A stretch of DNA of 64,000 nucleotides from a virus. The notes under the pieces are model-generated. The model saw nothing but the letters and a program-made list of their open reading frames with translations. It ran no database searches and had not been told where the DNA came from. Position numbers and translations under genes: made by a program. Position 1 is the stretch's first letter. Each line of letters opens with the position of its first letter. Below are positions 14,288-23,409 of the stretch, one piece after another. The stretch covers positions 1 to 64,000 of the IMG/VR virus record IMGVR_UViG_3300044639_000880, one strand, 5' to 3'.

Positions 14288-17056
14288 ATGCAAGTACTCA
14301 ACGCATTACAAATGAAATCCGGCAAAAAAGCCGAGTATAATAGGATGGGTTCTATTACTCAGCCTTTACAGTTTTTGCCAAGAAAAGACAAAGATCCGGA
14401 GTGGGCTGCTTGGAATCTAGACTGGCTTGAGTGGAACGGCCTTAAGCAACTTCGCAGAAATGCAAGAAGGCTTATGAAAAATTATAAGTTAGCTAAAGGA
14501 GTAATTGATAGAAATGATTATGTCATAGAGGAAGATAATGAAATGAGAGATCTTGTAGATACTCTTACTAAAGAAGATCCTAGTGTACTTGAGTTAAAGT
14601 TCTATCCTATCATTCCTAATATTATAAATGTTCTTACCTCAGAGTTTTCTAAAAGAAATAGTAAAATCACTTTTCAAGCAAAAGATGAGTATTCTTACAA
14701 TGAACAACTAGAACAAAAAAGATCTCAAGTTGAGAATGTTCTTCTACAACAAGCTGAACAAAAGCTTTTAGCTAAAATGCTTGAGCAAGGTCTTGATGAG
14801 AATGATCCTGAAGTTCAGCAACAAATGCAACAACAACTGTCTCCAGAAAACCTTAAAACACTTCCTGAAATACAAAACTTCTTTGATAAAGATTATAGAA
14901 GTATGTGTGAACAATGGGCTATGCATCAAACTAAAATTGATGAAGAGCGCTTTAAGATGGATGAATTAGAAGAGCGTGGTTTCCGTGATTCTCTTATTAC
15001 AGATAGAGAGTTCTGGCATTTTAAGATGATGGAAGATGATTATGATATTGAGTTATGGAATCCTGTGACTACTTTTTATCATAAATCTCCTGAAGCAAGA
15101 TATATCTCTCAAGGTAATTGGGTTGGTAGAATTGAGATGTTAACTGTTGCTGATGTTATTGATAAGTATGGTTATGCCATGACTCAAGAACAATTGGAAT
15201 CTATTGAAGCTATTTATCCGGTTAGATCTGCTGGTTATCCTCTACAGGGTTACCAGAATGATGGATCATATTATGATGCTACCAAGTCTCATGAATGGAA
15301 TACTAATATGCCGTCCTTAGCCTACAGACAGTTTACATCTATGTATGACAACTTTGTGTATAATGGTGGTGATATTATTAATTGGATCATGGCTGAAGGA
15401 GAAGACTACGCGCCTATGGGTGCAGCTTTCTTACTCCGTGTAACAACTGCTTATTGGAAATCACAAAGAAAAGTAGGTCACTTAACTAAGATTAGTGATA
15501 ATGGTGAAGTAGCTACAGATATCATTGGTGAAGATTATATCATCACAGACAAACCTATCTATGATACAACTTTAATAAAAAATAAAAGTAAAGATAATTT
15601 AATTTTTGGTGAGCATATAGATTGGATTTGGATTAATCAAACATGGGGTGGTGTAAAGATTGGCCCTAATCATCCAAGCTTTTGGGGTATGAATAATCCA
15701 GGAGGAATAAATCCTATGTATTTAGGTATTGATCAAAATAGAATGGGTCCTCTTAAGTTTCAGTTCAAAGGTGAGAATACTCTTTATGGATGTAAACTAC
15801 CTGTAGAGGGAGCTGTATTCAATGACAGAAATACAAGATCAACTTCTATGGTTGACTTAATGAAGCCTTTCCAGATCGGGTACAATATTGTAAACAATCA
15901 GATTGCTGATATCCTTATTGACGAGCTAGGCACAGTAATCATGTTAGATCAGAATGCATTACCTAAGCGCTCATTAGGAGAAGACTGGGGTAAGAACAAC
16001 TTTGCCAAGGCTTATGTAGCAATGAAGAATTTTCAGATCTTACCTTTAGATACATCTATTGCTAATACAGAAAACTCAATCTCTCAGAATCCTTTCCAGG
16101 TAATGAACTTAGAGCAGACTAACCGTATGATGTCTAGGATCCAAATGGCTAATTATTTCAAGCAACAATGTTTTGAAGTAATAGGAATTACACCACAAAG
16201 ATTAGGTCAACAGATTGGACAAACAGATACAGCCAAAGGCATAGAACAAGCTGTTGCAGGATCTTTTGCTCAAACAGAACCATACTTTATTCAACACTCT
16301 GATTACTTGATGCCTCGCGTGCACCAGATGCGCACAGACCTAGCCCAGTATTATCAATCAACTAAACCTTCTATTAGATTACAATACATAACATCTAGTG
16401 ATGAGAAAGTTAATTTTGAAATGAATGGTACAGATCTTTTATTAAGAGATCTTAATATTTTTGCTACAACTAAGGCTAATCAAAGAGCTATTCTAGAACA
16501 AATGAAAAACTTAGCAGTTAGTAATAATACTGCCGGTGCTACTATTTATGATCTAGGAACTATCATGCAAACAGAATCTATGGGTGAGCTTACAAATTCA
16601 CTTAAAGCTATTGATAGAAAAACTACAGCTCAACGTCAAGAAGAGCAACAGCATGCTCAGCAAATGCAAGAACAAGAAATGCAAACTAGACTTCAAGAGA
16701 AGCAAATGCAGCTTGATCATGATATGCAAGAGAAAGAAAAAGATAGAAGAAAAGATATTCTTATTGCAGAGATTAAATCTGCAGGATACGGTGCTATGGA
16801 GGATATTAATGCTAATCAACAAAGTGATTATTTAGATGCATTAGGTCAGATTCAAAAGTCAGAACAATTTCAGGAAACAATGGGTCTTCAGAATAGCAAA
16901 GAAACTAATAGAATGACCAATGATAGAGAGAAAGCACAAATTGAAAGAGAAAAAATGCAGACTCAAATAAAGTTAAAGCAAACAGATTTGGAGATAGCCA
17001 GGGAAAATAAGAATAAATTTGATAATAAAAAGCCTGATACAAAGAAGAAGAAATAG
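14288..17056 (+). CDS. Portal protein
   Basis: The 922-aa protein lies directly after TerL and before the capsid genes, as expected for the portal. It has an N-terminal helical part (NARRLMKNYKLAKGVIDRND), a central clip and stem region with WIWINQTWGGVKIG, and a long C-terminal Gln/Glu/Lys-rich coiled coil (about residues 780-915). The C terminus ends in KKPDTKKKK, echoing the lysine tails of the small genes at 22-25 kb. Portals of crAss-like phages are of similar large size. The dodecameric portal is the entry and exit channel for DNA. Confidence 0.85.
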   Translation: MQVLNALQMKSGKKAEYNRMGSITQPLQFLPRKDKDPEWAAWNLDWLEWNGLKQLRRNARRLMKNYKLAKGVIDRNDYVIEEDNEMRDLVDTLTKEDPSVLELKFYPIIPNIINVLTSEFSKRNSKITFQAKDEYSYNEQLEQKRSQVENVLLQQAEQKLLAKMLEQGLDENDPEVQQQMQQQLSPENLKTLPEIQNFFDKDYRSMCEQWAMHQTKIDEERFKMDELEERGFRDSLITDREFWHFKMMEDDYDIELWNPVTTFYHKSPEARYISQGNWVGRIEMLTVADVIDKYGYAMTQEQLESIEAIYPVRSAGYPLQGYQNDGSYYDATKSHEWNTNMPSLAYRQFTSMYDNFVYNGGDIINWIMAEGEDYAPMGAAFLLRVTTAYWKSQRKVGHLTKISDNGEVATDIIGEDYIITDKPIYDTTLIKNKSKDNLIFGEHIDWIWINQTWGGVKIGPNHPSFWGMNNPGGINPMYLGIDQNRMGPLKFQFKGENTLYGCKLPVEGAVFNDRNTRSTSMVDLMKPFQIGYNIVNNQIADILIDELGTVIMLDQNALPKRSLGEDWGKNNFAKAYVAMKNFQILPLDTSIANTENSISQNPFQVMNLEQTNRMMSRIQMANYFKQQCFEVIGITPQRLGQQIGQTDTAKGIEQAVAGSFAQTEPYFIQHSDYLMPRVHQMRTDLAQYYQSTKPSIRLQYITSSDEKVNFEMNGTDLLLRDLNIFATTKANQRAILEQMKNLAVSNNTAGATIYDLGTIMQTESMGELTNSLKAIDRKTTAQRQEEQQHAQQMQEQEMQTRLQEKQMQLDHDMQEKEKDRRKDILIAEIKSAGYGAMEDINANQQSDYLDALGQIQKSEQFQETMGLQNSKETNRMTNDREKAQIEREKMQTQIKLKQTDLEIARENKNKFDNKKPDTKKKK

Positions 17057-17128
17057 TCTATAGCTATATATTGCAAAATTTTAATATAGGGCTTATAGAA
17101 TATTTCAAATGTATAAAGTTTAATTAGT

Positions 17129-17136
17129 TAAATTTG
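17129..17136 (+). promoter_or_regulatory. Bacteroidota-type -7 box
   Basis: TAAATTTG matches TAnnTTTG and lies 28 bases before the ATG of the acidic pre-capsid gene. An AACCAACA motif follows at 17154-17161. It could boost scaffold and capsid expression. Confidence 0.5.
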
Positions 17137-17164
17137 TTACAGTAAATTAAATAAACCAACAACT

Positions 17165-18421
17165 ATGAGTAATAATGAAACAACTACAGTAAATCAACAA
17201 GACATAAATCTTGATGACTTACTAGGTACACCGGGTGCAGAGAACATCATGGTGCCTGAAAAGAAAGAAGAGAAACCAGGGATGTTTTCTAGAGCTTCTA
17301 AAGTAGATCTTACGTTCCTTGATAAAGCTGATGATTCTTCTTCAGAAGAAGCTGGTGAAAATGCTGATAAAGCTGCACCTAACATCAGTGTAGAAGAGGC
17401 TAATAAGACTTTAGATAATCTTATTACTAATCCAGAAGATACTTCTAATAATGAAGAGTCTTCTAAAAAAACAGGAAGACCTACAGGCCTAGTAGAATTA
17501 GGTACAAGACTTATTGAAAAAGGTATCTTAACTCCTTTTGAAGGAGAAGAAGATGTAAGTAAATATACTCTTAAAGATTGGGAAGAGTTATTTGAATCTA
17601 ATGAAAATGCCAAAAAACAAAAGTTTGGTAAAGAAGCTTCTGAAGAATTCTATGAACAACTTCCTGAAGAATTACAAGTAGCAGCACACTATGTTGCTAA
17701 TGGTGGTAATGACCTAAAGAGCTTATTTAGATCCTTAGCAGCGGTAGAAGAAATTCGCCAGTTAGATACTTCTGATGAATCCAGTCAAGAACAAATTGTT
17801 AGAAGCTATTTACATGCTACACAATTTGGTACAGCTGAAGATATTGAAGAGGAAATAGAAGCTTGGAAAGATAGAGATGAATTAGAGGCTAAGGCTAACA
17901 AATTCAAACCAAAATTAGATGCTATGCAAGAGCAAATTGTTGCAAGACAATTACAACAACAAGAAGTTAAGCGTAAGCAACAACAACAACAAGCTGCAAT
18001 ATACACAGATTCAATATATAAAACTCTTGAACCTGGTGAGATTAATGGAATTAAGATAGACAAGAAAGTACAGAATATGTTATTTGGCGGTTTAACTCAA
18101 GCAAATTATCCTTCAGTATCTGGTAGAAATACAAACTTACTTGGTCACTTATTAGAAAAGTATCAATATGTAGAACCTAATCCTGCTCTGATTAGTGAAG
18201 CACTTTGGTTATTAGCTGATCCAGATGGATACAAAGCTAAGCTTAAAGCTGTAGGTGGTAAAGATCAAGTAGAGAAAACAGTGCGTACACTGAAGACAGA
18301 ACAAAACAATAAAATTACATCTAACTTTCAAGAAGAAGATGACAATGCTAGCAGAAAAAAATCAGGTGGTTCACCAGGTTTAGCAAGACCTTCTGGTAGC
18401 TTTTTTGCAAGAAATAAATAA
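17165..18421 (+). CDS. Acidic, helical protein, likely scaffold-type
   Basis: The 418-aa protein lies between portal and major capsid protein, the usual place for scaffolding or head-morphogenesis proteins. The first 130 residues are Asp/Glu/Ser-rich and probably disordered. Helical segments follow, with a Gln-rich coiled coil (about 255-285), and the C terminus is basic, ending SFFARNK. Acidic-disordered plus helical plus basic-tail architecture is common in scaffolds. There is no visible protease motif. Function is inferred from position and composition. Confidence 0.6.
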   Translation: MSNNETTTVNQQDINLDDLLGTPGAENIMVPEKKEEKPGMFSRASKVDLTFLDKADDSSSEEAGENADKAAPNISVEEANKTLDNLITNPEDTSNNEESSKKTGRPTGLVELGTRLIEKGILTPFEGEEDVSKYTLKDWEELFESNENAKKQKFGKEASEEFYEQLPEELQVAAHYVANGGNDLKSLFRSLAAVEEIRQLDTSDESSQEQIVRSYLHATQFGTAEDIEEEIEAWKDRDELEAKANKFKPKLDAMQEQIVARQLQQQEVKRKQQQQQAAIYTDSIYKTLEPGEINGIKIDKKVQNMLFGGLTQANYPSVSGRNTNLLGHLLEKYQYVEPNPALISEALWLLADPDGYKAKLKAVGGKDQVEKTVRTLKTEQNNKITSNFQEEDDNASRKKSGGSPGLARPSGSFFARNK

Positions 18422-18463
18422 CAACAATTAAATATAAATATAAACTAAAAACAAAAACAAAAA

Positions 18464-20101
18464 ATGGCAACTCCAGTATTAAACAATGGTATATTCTTGC
18501 GTGACACAAACTACAATGCTAGTTCTCACGTAGATTCATACCACTTAGTAAACATGTTAAAAGATGCAGAACCAATGGACTTAGGTCCGGTAGACATTTG
18601 GGCTATGGCTCAAAAAGTTGAAATGCCTCTTTACCAATTATCTTCATTTGGTGGTAAGAATATTATCATGGTTGAAAATGCTCGTGGTGAGTACAAATGG
18701 CAAACTCCTGTTAGTCAAGACTTACCATACATCATTGAAGACATTGAACCAGCTAACCTTACTAAAGGTGTTGATGGTACTCCTTTCAAAATTAAAGTTA
18801 ACAAGCGTGAGTTTGGTCATGGTGATATTATCACTTATGACAAATACAATGGTTGTGAGATGTACATTACTGCAGATGATATCCTACCTATGGGTGATGG
18901 TTTTATCTACACTGTACAATTAGTAAACAATGACAACTACAAGTTCCTTGAGAACAAGTATTTAGTATCTCAAACTAAATTATTCCGTAAAGGTTCTGCC
19001 CGCGGAGAGTATGGTGAGAGATTCTCTGATATTCAGACTCGCTCTGGATTCCGTGAGTTCTATAACTTCGTAGGAGGTGCAGAAGCTCATGTACATTATT
19101 CTATCTCATCTCGTGCTGACTTGATGTTAAAAGGTGGAATGGCTGCAGATGGTACAGTTCCTGTAACTGAGATCTGGAGAAACTTTGATACACAATTAGA
19201 TCCTGCTATTAGCAAGATTGAAGATGTAGCAAGCAAAATGGGTAAAGATTACTTAAAGCGTGCTATTGGTAATGGTACTTTAACCCGTACTTTCTTAACT
19301 ACTATGGAAGCAGCTCACTTAACTAAGATTGCTACTGACATCGAGACTTACTTAATGTGGGGTCATGGTGGACGTATTAAGCAAGATGGTCCAGATGACA
19401 TGCGTTTATCAGTAGGTTTATGGAAGCAATTAGACAACTCTTACAAGCGTGTGTATAACAAAGCTAGCTTTAGCTTAGAATTATTCCGTGCTGAGTTATA
19501 TAACTTCTATGCAGGACGTGTTGAATTCCAAGGTCCAGATCCTAAGAGACAATTAATTGTTCAAACAGGTATGGGTGGTATGAGATTAGTAAATGAGGCT
19601 ATCAAGCGTGAGGCAGTAAACACAGGTTTAATGATCAACATGGGTGATGGTAAAAATGGTGGAGGCGGTATTGGAGCTATCACTGGTCAAGGTATGGATC
19701 TAAACTTTGGATTCTCTTTCACTAGTTATGTAATTCCTTTCTTAGCTAATGTTAAGTTTGTTCTTAACCCAGCATTTGATAACTTACACACTAATGATAT
19801 TGAGAACCCAATCATTGATGGAAATCCATTAAGCTCTTATAGCTTTGTGATCTTTGATATCACTGATACAGGAAATGACAACATCTTCATGTTGAAATTA
19901 TCTTGGGATAATCAATTAAAGTGGTGGTACCAAAATGGTACTATGGATTACATGGGAAGAACTCAAGGGTTCCAATCTAGTGGACAATTCAATGGATACC
20001 GTGTTATGATGACTCAAACAATGCCAGCTATCTGGGTAAAAGATCCTACCAAGGTTCTTAAGATTGTAATGAGAAATCCTATCACTGGAGGATCATTCTA
20101 A
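18464..20101 (+). CDS. Major capsid protein
   Basis: The 545-aa protein has the order and features of crAss-like HK97-fold capsid proteins. The N-terminal region runs through DLGPVDIWAMAQKVEMPLYQL, a GSARGEYGERFSDIQTR segment lies near residues 180-197, and the C-terminal half is strand-rich. Its arginine codons are mostly CGT, unlike most neighbouring genes that use AGA, which suggests selection for high expression. It has a long A-rich leader and is followed by structured RNA. It assembles the icosahedral shell. Confidence 0.88.
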   Translation: MATPVLNNGIFLRDTNYNASSHVDSYHLVNMLKDAEPMDLGPVDIWAMAQKVEMPLYQLSSFGGKNIIMVENARGEYKWQTPVSQDLPYIIEDIEPANLTKGVDGTPFKIKVNKREFGHGDIITYDKYNGCEMYITADDILPMGDGFIYTVQLVNNDNYKFLENKYLVSQTKLFRKGSARGEYGERFSDIQTRSGFREFYNFVGGAEAHVHYSISSRADLMLKGGMAADGTVPVTEIWRNFDTQLDPAISKIEDVASKMGKDYLKRAIGNGTLTRTFLTTMEAAHLTKIATDIETYLMWGHGGRIKQDGPDDMRLSVGLWKQLDNSYKRVYNKASFSLELFRAELYNFYAGRVEFQGPDPKRQLIVQTGMGGMRLVNEAIKREAVNTGLMINMGDGKNGGGGIGAITGQGMDLNFGFSFTSYVIPFLANVKFVLNPAFDNLHTNDIENPIIDGNPLSSYSFVIFDITDTGNDNIFMLKLSWDNQLKWWYQNGTMDYMGRTQGFQSSGQFNGYRVMMTQTMPAIWVKDPTKVLKIVMRNPITGGSF

Positions 20102-20106
20102 TACTT

Positions 20107-20152
20107 GTGCTTGAGGGAAGATTTTTCATACTTTTCTTCCCTCATATAAGCA
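20107..20152 (+). terminator. Strong hairpin after the capsid gene, terminator-like
   Basis: GTGCTTGAGGGAAGA pairs with TCTTCCCTC and, after a bulge, with AAGCAC. It lies six bases after the capsid stop codon. There is no T-tract directly after the stem, so it may stabilise the capsid mRNA end or terminate only partly rather than act as a classical terminator. Confidence 0.5.
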
Positions 20153-20156
20153 CCTG

Positions 20157-20198
20157 CCTGGGGATGCGTCATTAACAGAGCTCGTAACTCTGCCCAGG
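20157..20198 (+). ncRNA. tRNA-like minimal fold between capsid gene and next gene
   Basis: CCTGGG (20157-20162) pairs with CCCAGG (20193-20198). Directly inside the 3' arm lies a perfect 5-bp stem CAGAG/CTCTG (20176-20180 with 20188-20192) closing a 7-base loop CTCGTAA. The loop has T at the second position, as in an anticodon loop (anticodon reading CGT). There is no D-loop consensus, T-arm or CCA end, so it is not a functional tRNA. It may be a tRNA fragment or an RNA-processing or stability element. Confidence 0.35.
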
Positions 20199-20229
20199 AA
20201 CTAATTATTAATATTTAAAAACATATACA

Positions 20230-20817
20230 ATGAAATTATTCAATAACAATCCAGCAAGTACTTTTAAAAATATTAAACAATTTGTAACTTATTTTCAAGG
20301 AGATAATAGACTTGGGGCAAGCATACAACAAGTAAATGATGTAATTACAAATTTTAATAGTATACTTTCATATAGAGTATATGATTTGTTAATCTCAATT
20401 CCTGGTCCAGTTTTTCAACCAGAAAATTTTCGATTACTTGCTACTGGTGGTAATAATGAAACAGGTTGTACTGTAAGTTGTAATCCAAATTATCAAACAT
20501 GTTGTGCTGGACAAAGTAAAGAGGATGTAGGCTTTGTTATGGACTCTGTAGTTTATATTGGGGTTGGTGTATACGACTTTACTTTTAAGGCTAATGCAAA
20601 GGTTTATCCAACAGGAATAGACCATATAGGATTTTCTTTTACTCCTTTTTCTGATATAGCTCATCAGGTGGCTGTTGAAAGAATAATATCTGGAGGTACT
20701 GTTGATCCATTAATTGCCACATACAGAGTTAAAACTTTTAATGCAGCAGTACCTGCAGATAATATTTTAAATAAAACTATAATGGCTACAAAAACCTATT
20801 TTATAGGAGTAAATTAA
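20230..20817 (+). CDS. Virion protein candidate, unknown
   Basis: The 195-aa protein has a helical N-terminal third and a beta-rich C-terminal two-thirds with a cysteine cluster near residues 79-93 (CTVSCNPNYQTCCAG). It lies between the capsid gene and another capsid-proximal gene. Its lower-complexity, AGA-using codon pattern differs from the capsid gene. It could be a head decoration or auxiliary protein, but no family is recognised. Confidence 0.55.
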   Translation: MKLFNNNPASTFKNIKQFVTYFQGDNRLGASIQQVNDVITNFNSILSYRVYDLLISIPGPVFQPENFRLLATGGNNETGCTVSCNPNYQTCCAGQSKEDVGFVMDSVVYIGVGVYDFTFKANAKVYPTGIDHIGFSFTPFSDIAHQVAVERIISGGTVDPLIATYRVKTFNAAVPADNILNKTIMATKTYFIGVN

Positions 20818-20855
20818 GATCAAATAAATAATATAAACCAACAAAAAAAACCAAC

Positions 20856-21872
20856 ATGAGTATCACAATTGTATCCCTAGCTGAGACAGCTAAATCTGGC
20901 AGTATATCTGTTAAACCGTTCTTTGACCCCAATAAAGCTAATCTAGGCCTAGAGAAATATGGCTTAGCATTATTTGATGGAGTATTTCATGAAGAGCAAC
21001 TTGCTTGTATTGAGCGTAATGGTATCAAGAGATACATTACAGGTCTTAATGAGTTTGCCCCAGAGGTTAAACTTATTGCAGACAAAGAAGTACGCGAAGC
21101 TAAGATCAGAGAGATCCGTACAATAGTAACACAACTTGAAAGAGAACTTGCTACTAATGTGCTAGATCCTGAGGATCCTGATTTTTGGAATAAAGTTCAA
21201 TTACTTCAACCAAACAATCATGAGTTCTGGGAAAGAATCTCAATCCGTTGTGGTAATGAGCCGGTGCATTTAGATCCTGCAAAAGATCCTTATGACTTAA
21301 TTAAGTTATATGCAATTGATGCTGGTGGATTCTCTATTGTATGTAAAAGTTATGATGAGGCCCGCAGTAAAGCTGTTCCACCTAAGTTTTACTTAGACAG
21401 ATTTATAGATACTGTATCTACTAAAACTGAGATCAGCAAAATCCGTAATAAAGCATTATCTGAGCTTATTAAAATGTTTGATAAAAACCAGAATAAGTTG
21501 TTTTATGTATGTAAAGTTGTTGATGGAAATAGTGTTCAATACAAGAAGACTACTCCTAATGATGTTCTATATGACAACATGGATAAATTCATTACAGGAG
21601 AAGGTATTGAGACTAACTTAAGAAGAGCTGCTCAGACATTCTTGGATGCATGCGCGCTAGATATGGAGACACTTAAAATTAAGTCAATTGTAAAAGATGC
21701 AACTTTTTATAAGTTTATCTCTCCTAAAGCTGACGGGTTTATCTACCACACAGACAGTGCTTCAATGTTAGGTAGAAATGTATCTGATTGTATAGAGTAT
21801 TTGAAGAATCCATTAAATGATTCTATCTTACTTGATTTAACTAAGAAAGTAGAAAAGTATTGGAGTGTATAA
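20856..21872 (+). CDS. Conserved capsid-proximal protein, unknown
   Basis: The 338-aa protein is helical and charged, with no obvious catalytic motif. Two AACCAACA motifs lie in its leader (20836-20843 and 20849-20856), the second touching the start codon. In crAss-like phages the region after the capsid gene encodes auxiliary head proteins, and the size and order fit this. Codon use is mixed, between capsid-like CGT and AGA arginines. Its exact role is not known. Confidence 0.6.
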   Translation: MSITIVSLAETAKSGSISVKPFFDPNKANLGLEKYGLALFDGVFHEEQLACIERNGIKRYITGLNEFAPEVKLIADKEVREAKIREIRTIVTQLERELATNVLDPEDPDFWNKVQLLQPNNHEFWERISIRCGNEPVHLDPAKDPYDLIKLYAIDAGGFSIVCKSYDEARSKAVPPKFYLDRFIDTVSTKTEISKIRNKALSELIKMFDKNQNKLFYVCKVVDGNSVQYKKTTPNDVLYDNMDKFITGEGIETNLRRAAQTFLDACALDMETLKIKSIVKDATFYKFISPKADGFIYHTDSASMLGRNVSDCIEYLKNPLNDSILLDLTKKVEKYWSV

Positions 21873-21895
21873 TAAAAACTAAAAAATAATATATC

Positions 21896-22066
21896 ATGAC
21901 TGGACAAATGAAAAACCCAAATGTATGTCCTGTAGTTGTAACAACTCCAGGCGGGCGCGTAGGAGGCACAAATGCTTCTGTAACAGTATTAACTAACCCA
22001 ACCAAGTATACTGGTGGCTTTAATAAAGCTGCTTGTGATGTACCAACTGGTAAATTAAAAAAATAA
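21896..22066 (+). CDS. Small Gly/Thr-rich protein, unknown
   Basis: The 56-aa protein is Gly/Thr/Val-rich with a basic C terminus (GKLKK). It starts 24 bases after the preceding gene and stops three bases before the first lysine-rich gene. Composition suggests a small virion peptide. No family is recognised. Confidence 0.55.
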   Translation: MTGQMKNPNVCPVVVTTPGGRVGGTNASVTVLTNPTKYTGGFNKAACDVPTGKLKK

Positions 22067-22069
22067 GAC

Positions 22070-22387
22070 ATGGCAAAAAAACTAGAAAAAGCCCAAGCGG
22101 GTAAGATAGTAAAAGCAGTAGCCAAGGGTGCTAAAGGCGCATATAAAAATTATATGAGGAATGTAGACCAGCCTAGAACTAAAGCTTACGTAGCTGCATT
22201 AGGTGTTGGAGCAGGTGCTGGTTATGCTGCACTAACACCAACCATCCGGAAAGTTGAAGCTAGAGAAAAAGCTTTAGTACCAATTAAAGAAAAATATGGA
22301 AACAATGTAGCAGATTCTACAAGAGCTAAGATGCGAAGGATGGACGATAAAAAAACAGGTGGAGCAACTAAATCTAAAAAGAAATAA
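22070..22387 (+). CDS. Lysine-rich small protein with KAQ start and GG tail
   Basis: The 105-aa basic protein begins with a KAQAGKIVKA segment (residues 7-16) and continues with a short hydrophobic Ala/Gly stretch (about 41-56) that could be membrane-active or amphipathic. It ends KKTGGATKSKKK. It is the first member of the array. Start and tail are shared with later members, so the central part may be the variable module. Role inferred as virion peptide. Confidence 0.65.
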   Translation: MAKKLEKAQAGKIVKAVAKGAKGAYKNYMRNVDQPRTKAYVAALGVGAGAGYAALTPTIRKVEAREKALVPIKEKYGNNVADSTRAKMRRMDDKKTGGATKSKKK

Positions 22388-22389
22388 TT

Positions 22390-22590
22390 ATGAAAGATAT
22401 CAAAGCTAAAGTGGTTACTAAACCTACAGGTAAAACAGGTGGTACTAATGGTACTGCTAAAGTACAAAAAAGTATTAAAGCTAAACCTTCTGGTAAAGTT
22501 AACACTCCACCAAAAGGTGCAGTTCCTGCTGCTAAGTATGGTACTATGATGAAAAAAGGCGGTATGGTTAAATCTAAAAAATCTTGTTAA
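22390..22590 (+). CDS. Lysine-rich small protein with GG tail
   Basis: The 66-aa protein is Lys/Thr/Pro/Gly-rich, probably disordered, and ends KKGGMVKSKKSC. It lacks the KAQ start. The C-terminal cysteine is the only one in the protein. It fits the array as a DNA-binding or cargo peptide. Confidence 0.6.
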   Translation: MKDIKAKVVTKPTGKTGGTNGTAKVQKSIKAKPSGKVNTPPKGAVPAAKYGTMMKKGGMVKSKKSC

Positions 22591-22591
22591 T

Positions 22592-22843
22592 ATGAAAAAG
22601 TTAGCTAAAAAACAAACAGGTGGATCTAAAGCTACAATCACTAGCACAACAGGTACTGCAACTAAGAAGATTCGTCCAGTAATTGGAAAAGGTCCTACTA
22701 GAGAAAAAAGTATAGCTGATTTACCTCCAGCAAAAAATCCAATGTCTGGTCCATCATCACCAAAACCTTCTAATCTTATACCACGTAAGATGAAGAGTGG
22801 TGGATCAACCGGTGCATTTGATAGATATTCTAAAAAGAAATAG
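22592..22843 (+). CDS. Lysine-rich small protein, array member
   Basis: The 83-aa protein begins MKKLAKKQTGG, a variant of the KAQ start, and ends KSGGSTGAFDRYSKKK. The middle is Pro/Ser/Lys-rich and likely disordered. It starts one base after the previous stop. Confidence 0.6.
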   Translation: MKKLAKKQTGGSKATITSTTGTATKKIRPVIGKGPTREKSIADLPPAKNPMSGPSSPKPSNLIPRKMKSGGSTGAFDRYSKKK

Positions 22844-22845
22844 TA

Positions 22846-23079
22846 ATGGCAAAAAAATTAGCAAAAGCTCAATTTGGTAAAATAATCAAAGCAGCTGTTA
22901 AAACAGTAGCTAAAGAAGCAAAGCCTGTAGTTAAGGCTGTAAAACCTATGCTTGATATTTCAAAAAAAGAAGTAGGTAATGCAGTAGCTTTATCTGAAAG
23001 AGCTAGATTAAAAGCACATCTTGAATCTTTATCTAAGAAAAAAATGGGTGGTGCCACTAAAACTAAAAAAAAGAAATAA
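22846..23079 (+). CDS. Lysine-rich small protein with KAQ start and GG tail
   Basis: The 77-aa protein begins MAKKLAKAQFGKIIKA and ends KKMGGATKTKKKK. The middle is an amphipathic lysine/alanine/valine helix region. Its start closely matches an internal segment of the 1755-aa giant (KAQLGKIITRP at residues 1339-1349). It is the clearest example linking the small genes with the giants. Confidence 0.65.
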   Translation: MAKKLAKAQFGKIIKAAVKTVAKEAKPVVKAVKPMLDISKKEVGNAVALSERARLKAHLESLSKKKMGGATKTKKKK

Positions 23080-23081
23080 TC

Positions 23082-23408
23082 ATGGCAAAAAAATGTGCAG
23101 CTTGTGAAAAAGCTAAAATGAAAAAAATGCAGTCTGGTGGTTCTATAGAGAGTTTTTTAAAATCAAAACCTTCTAAATCAGATAGTGCTAGAGCTGCTGA
23201 AAGTAAAAAAGCTATTAATGAATATATGAGTAAAAGCTTTAACAAAGATGTTAAAAATAGTCCTATAAGTAATGCAGCTAAAACTAAGACTATGGCTAAA
23301 GGTGGTTCTTTCCCTGATCTTAATAAAGATGGAAAAGTAACTAAAGCTGATATCTTAAAAGGCAGAGGTGTTATTAAAAAAATGGGTGGTCCTACTAAAA
23401 AGAAGTAA
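23082..23408 (+). CDS. Lysine-rich small protein with a single EF-hand loop
   Basis: The 108-aa protein contains DLNKDGKVTKAD (residues 74-85), which fits the EF-hand/dockerin calcium loop (Asp1, Asn3, Asp5, Gly6, Val8, Asp12), followed by ILKGRGVI. It starts with two cysteines (KKCAACEKAK) that could bind metal or form disulfides. It ends KKMGGPTKKK. Calcium binding is inferred from the loop only; the surrounding helices are short. Confidence 0.7.
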   Translation: MAKKCAACEKAKMKKMQSGGSIESFLKSKPSKSDSARAAESKKAINEYMSKSFNKDVKNSPISNAAKTKTMAKGGSFPDLNKDGKVTKADILKGRGVIKKMGGPTKKK

Positions 23409-23409
23409 T

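Noticed and set aside
14781-16835. Out-of-frame open frames inside the portal gene
   Set aside because: They are frame shadows of a Gln/Lys-rich coding sequence with no start context.
17064-17089. AT-rich hairpin after the portal gene (CTATAT/ATATAG)
   Set aside because: The stem is short, AT-only and without T-tract; random occurrence in such AT-rich DNA is likely.
20157-20198. A functional threonine tRNA with CGT anticodon
   Set aside because: There is no D-loop consensus, no T-arm, no CCA and the length is only about 42 bases. I keep it only as a tRNA-like fold.
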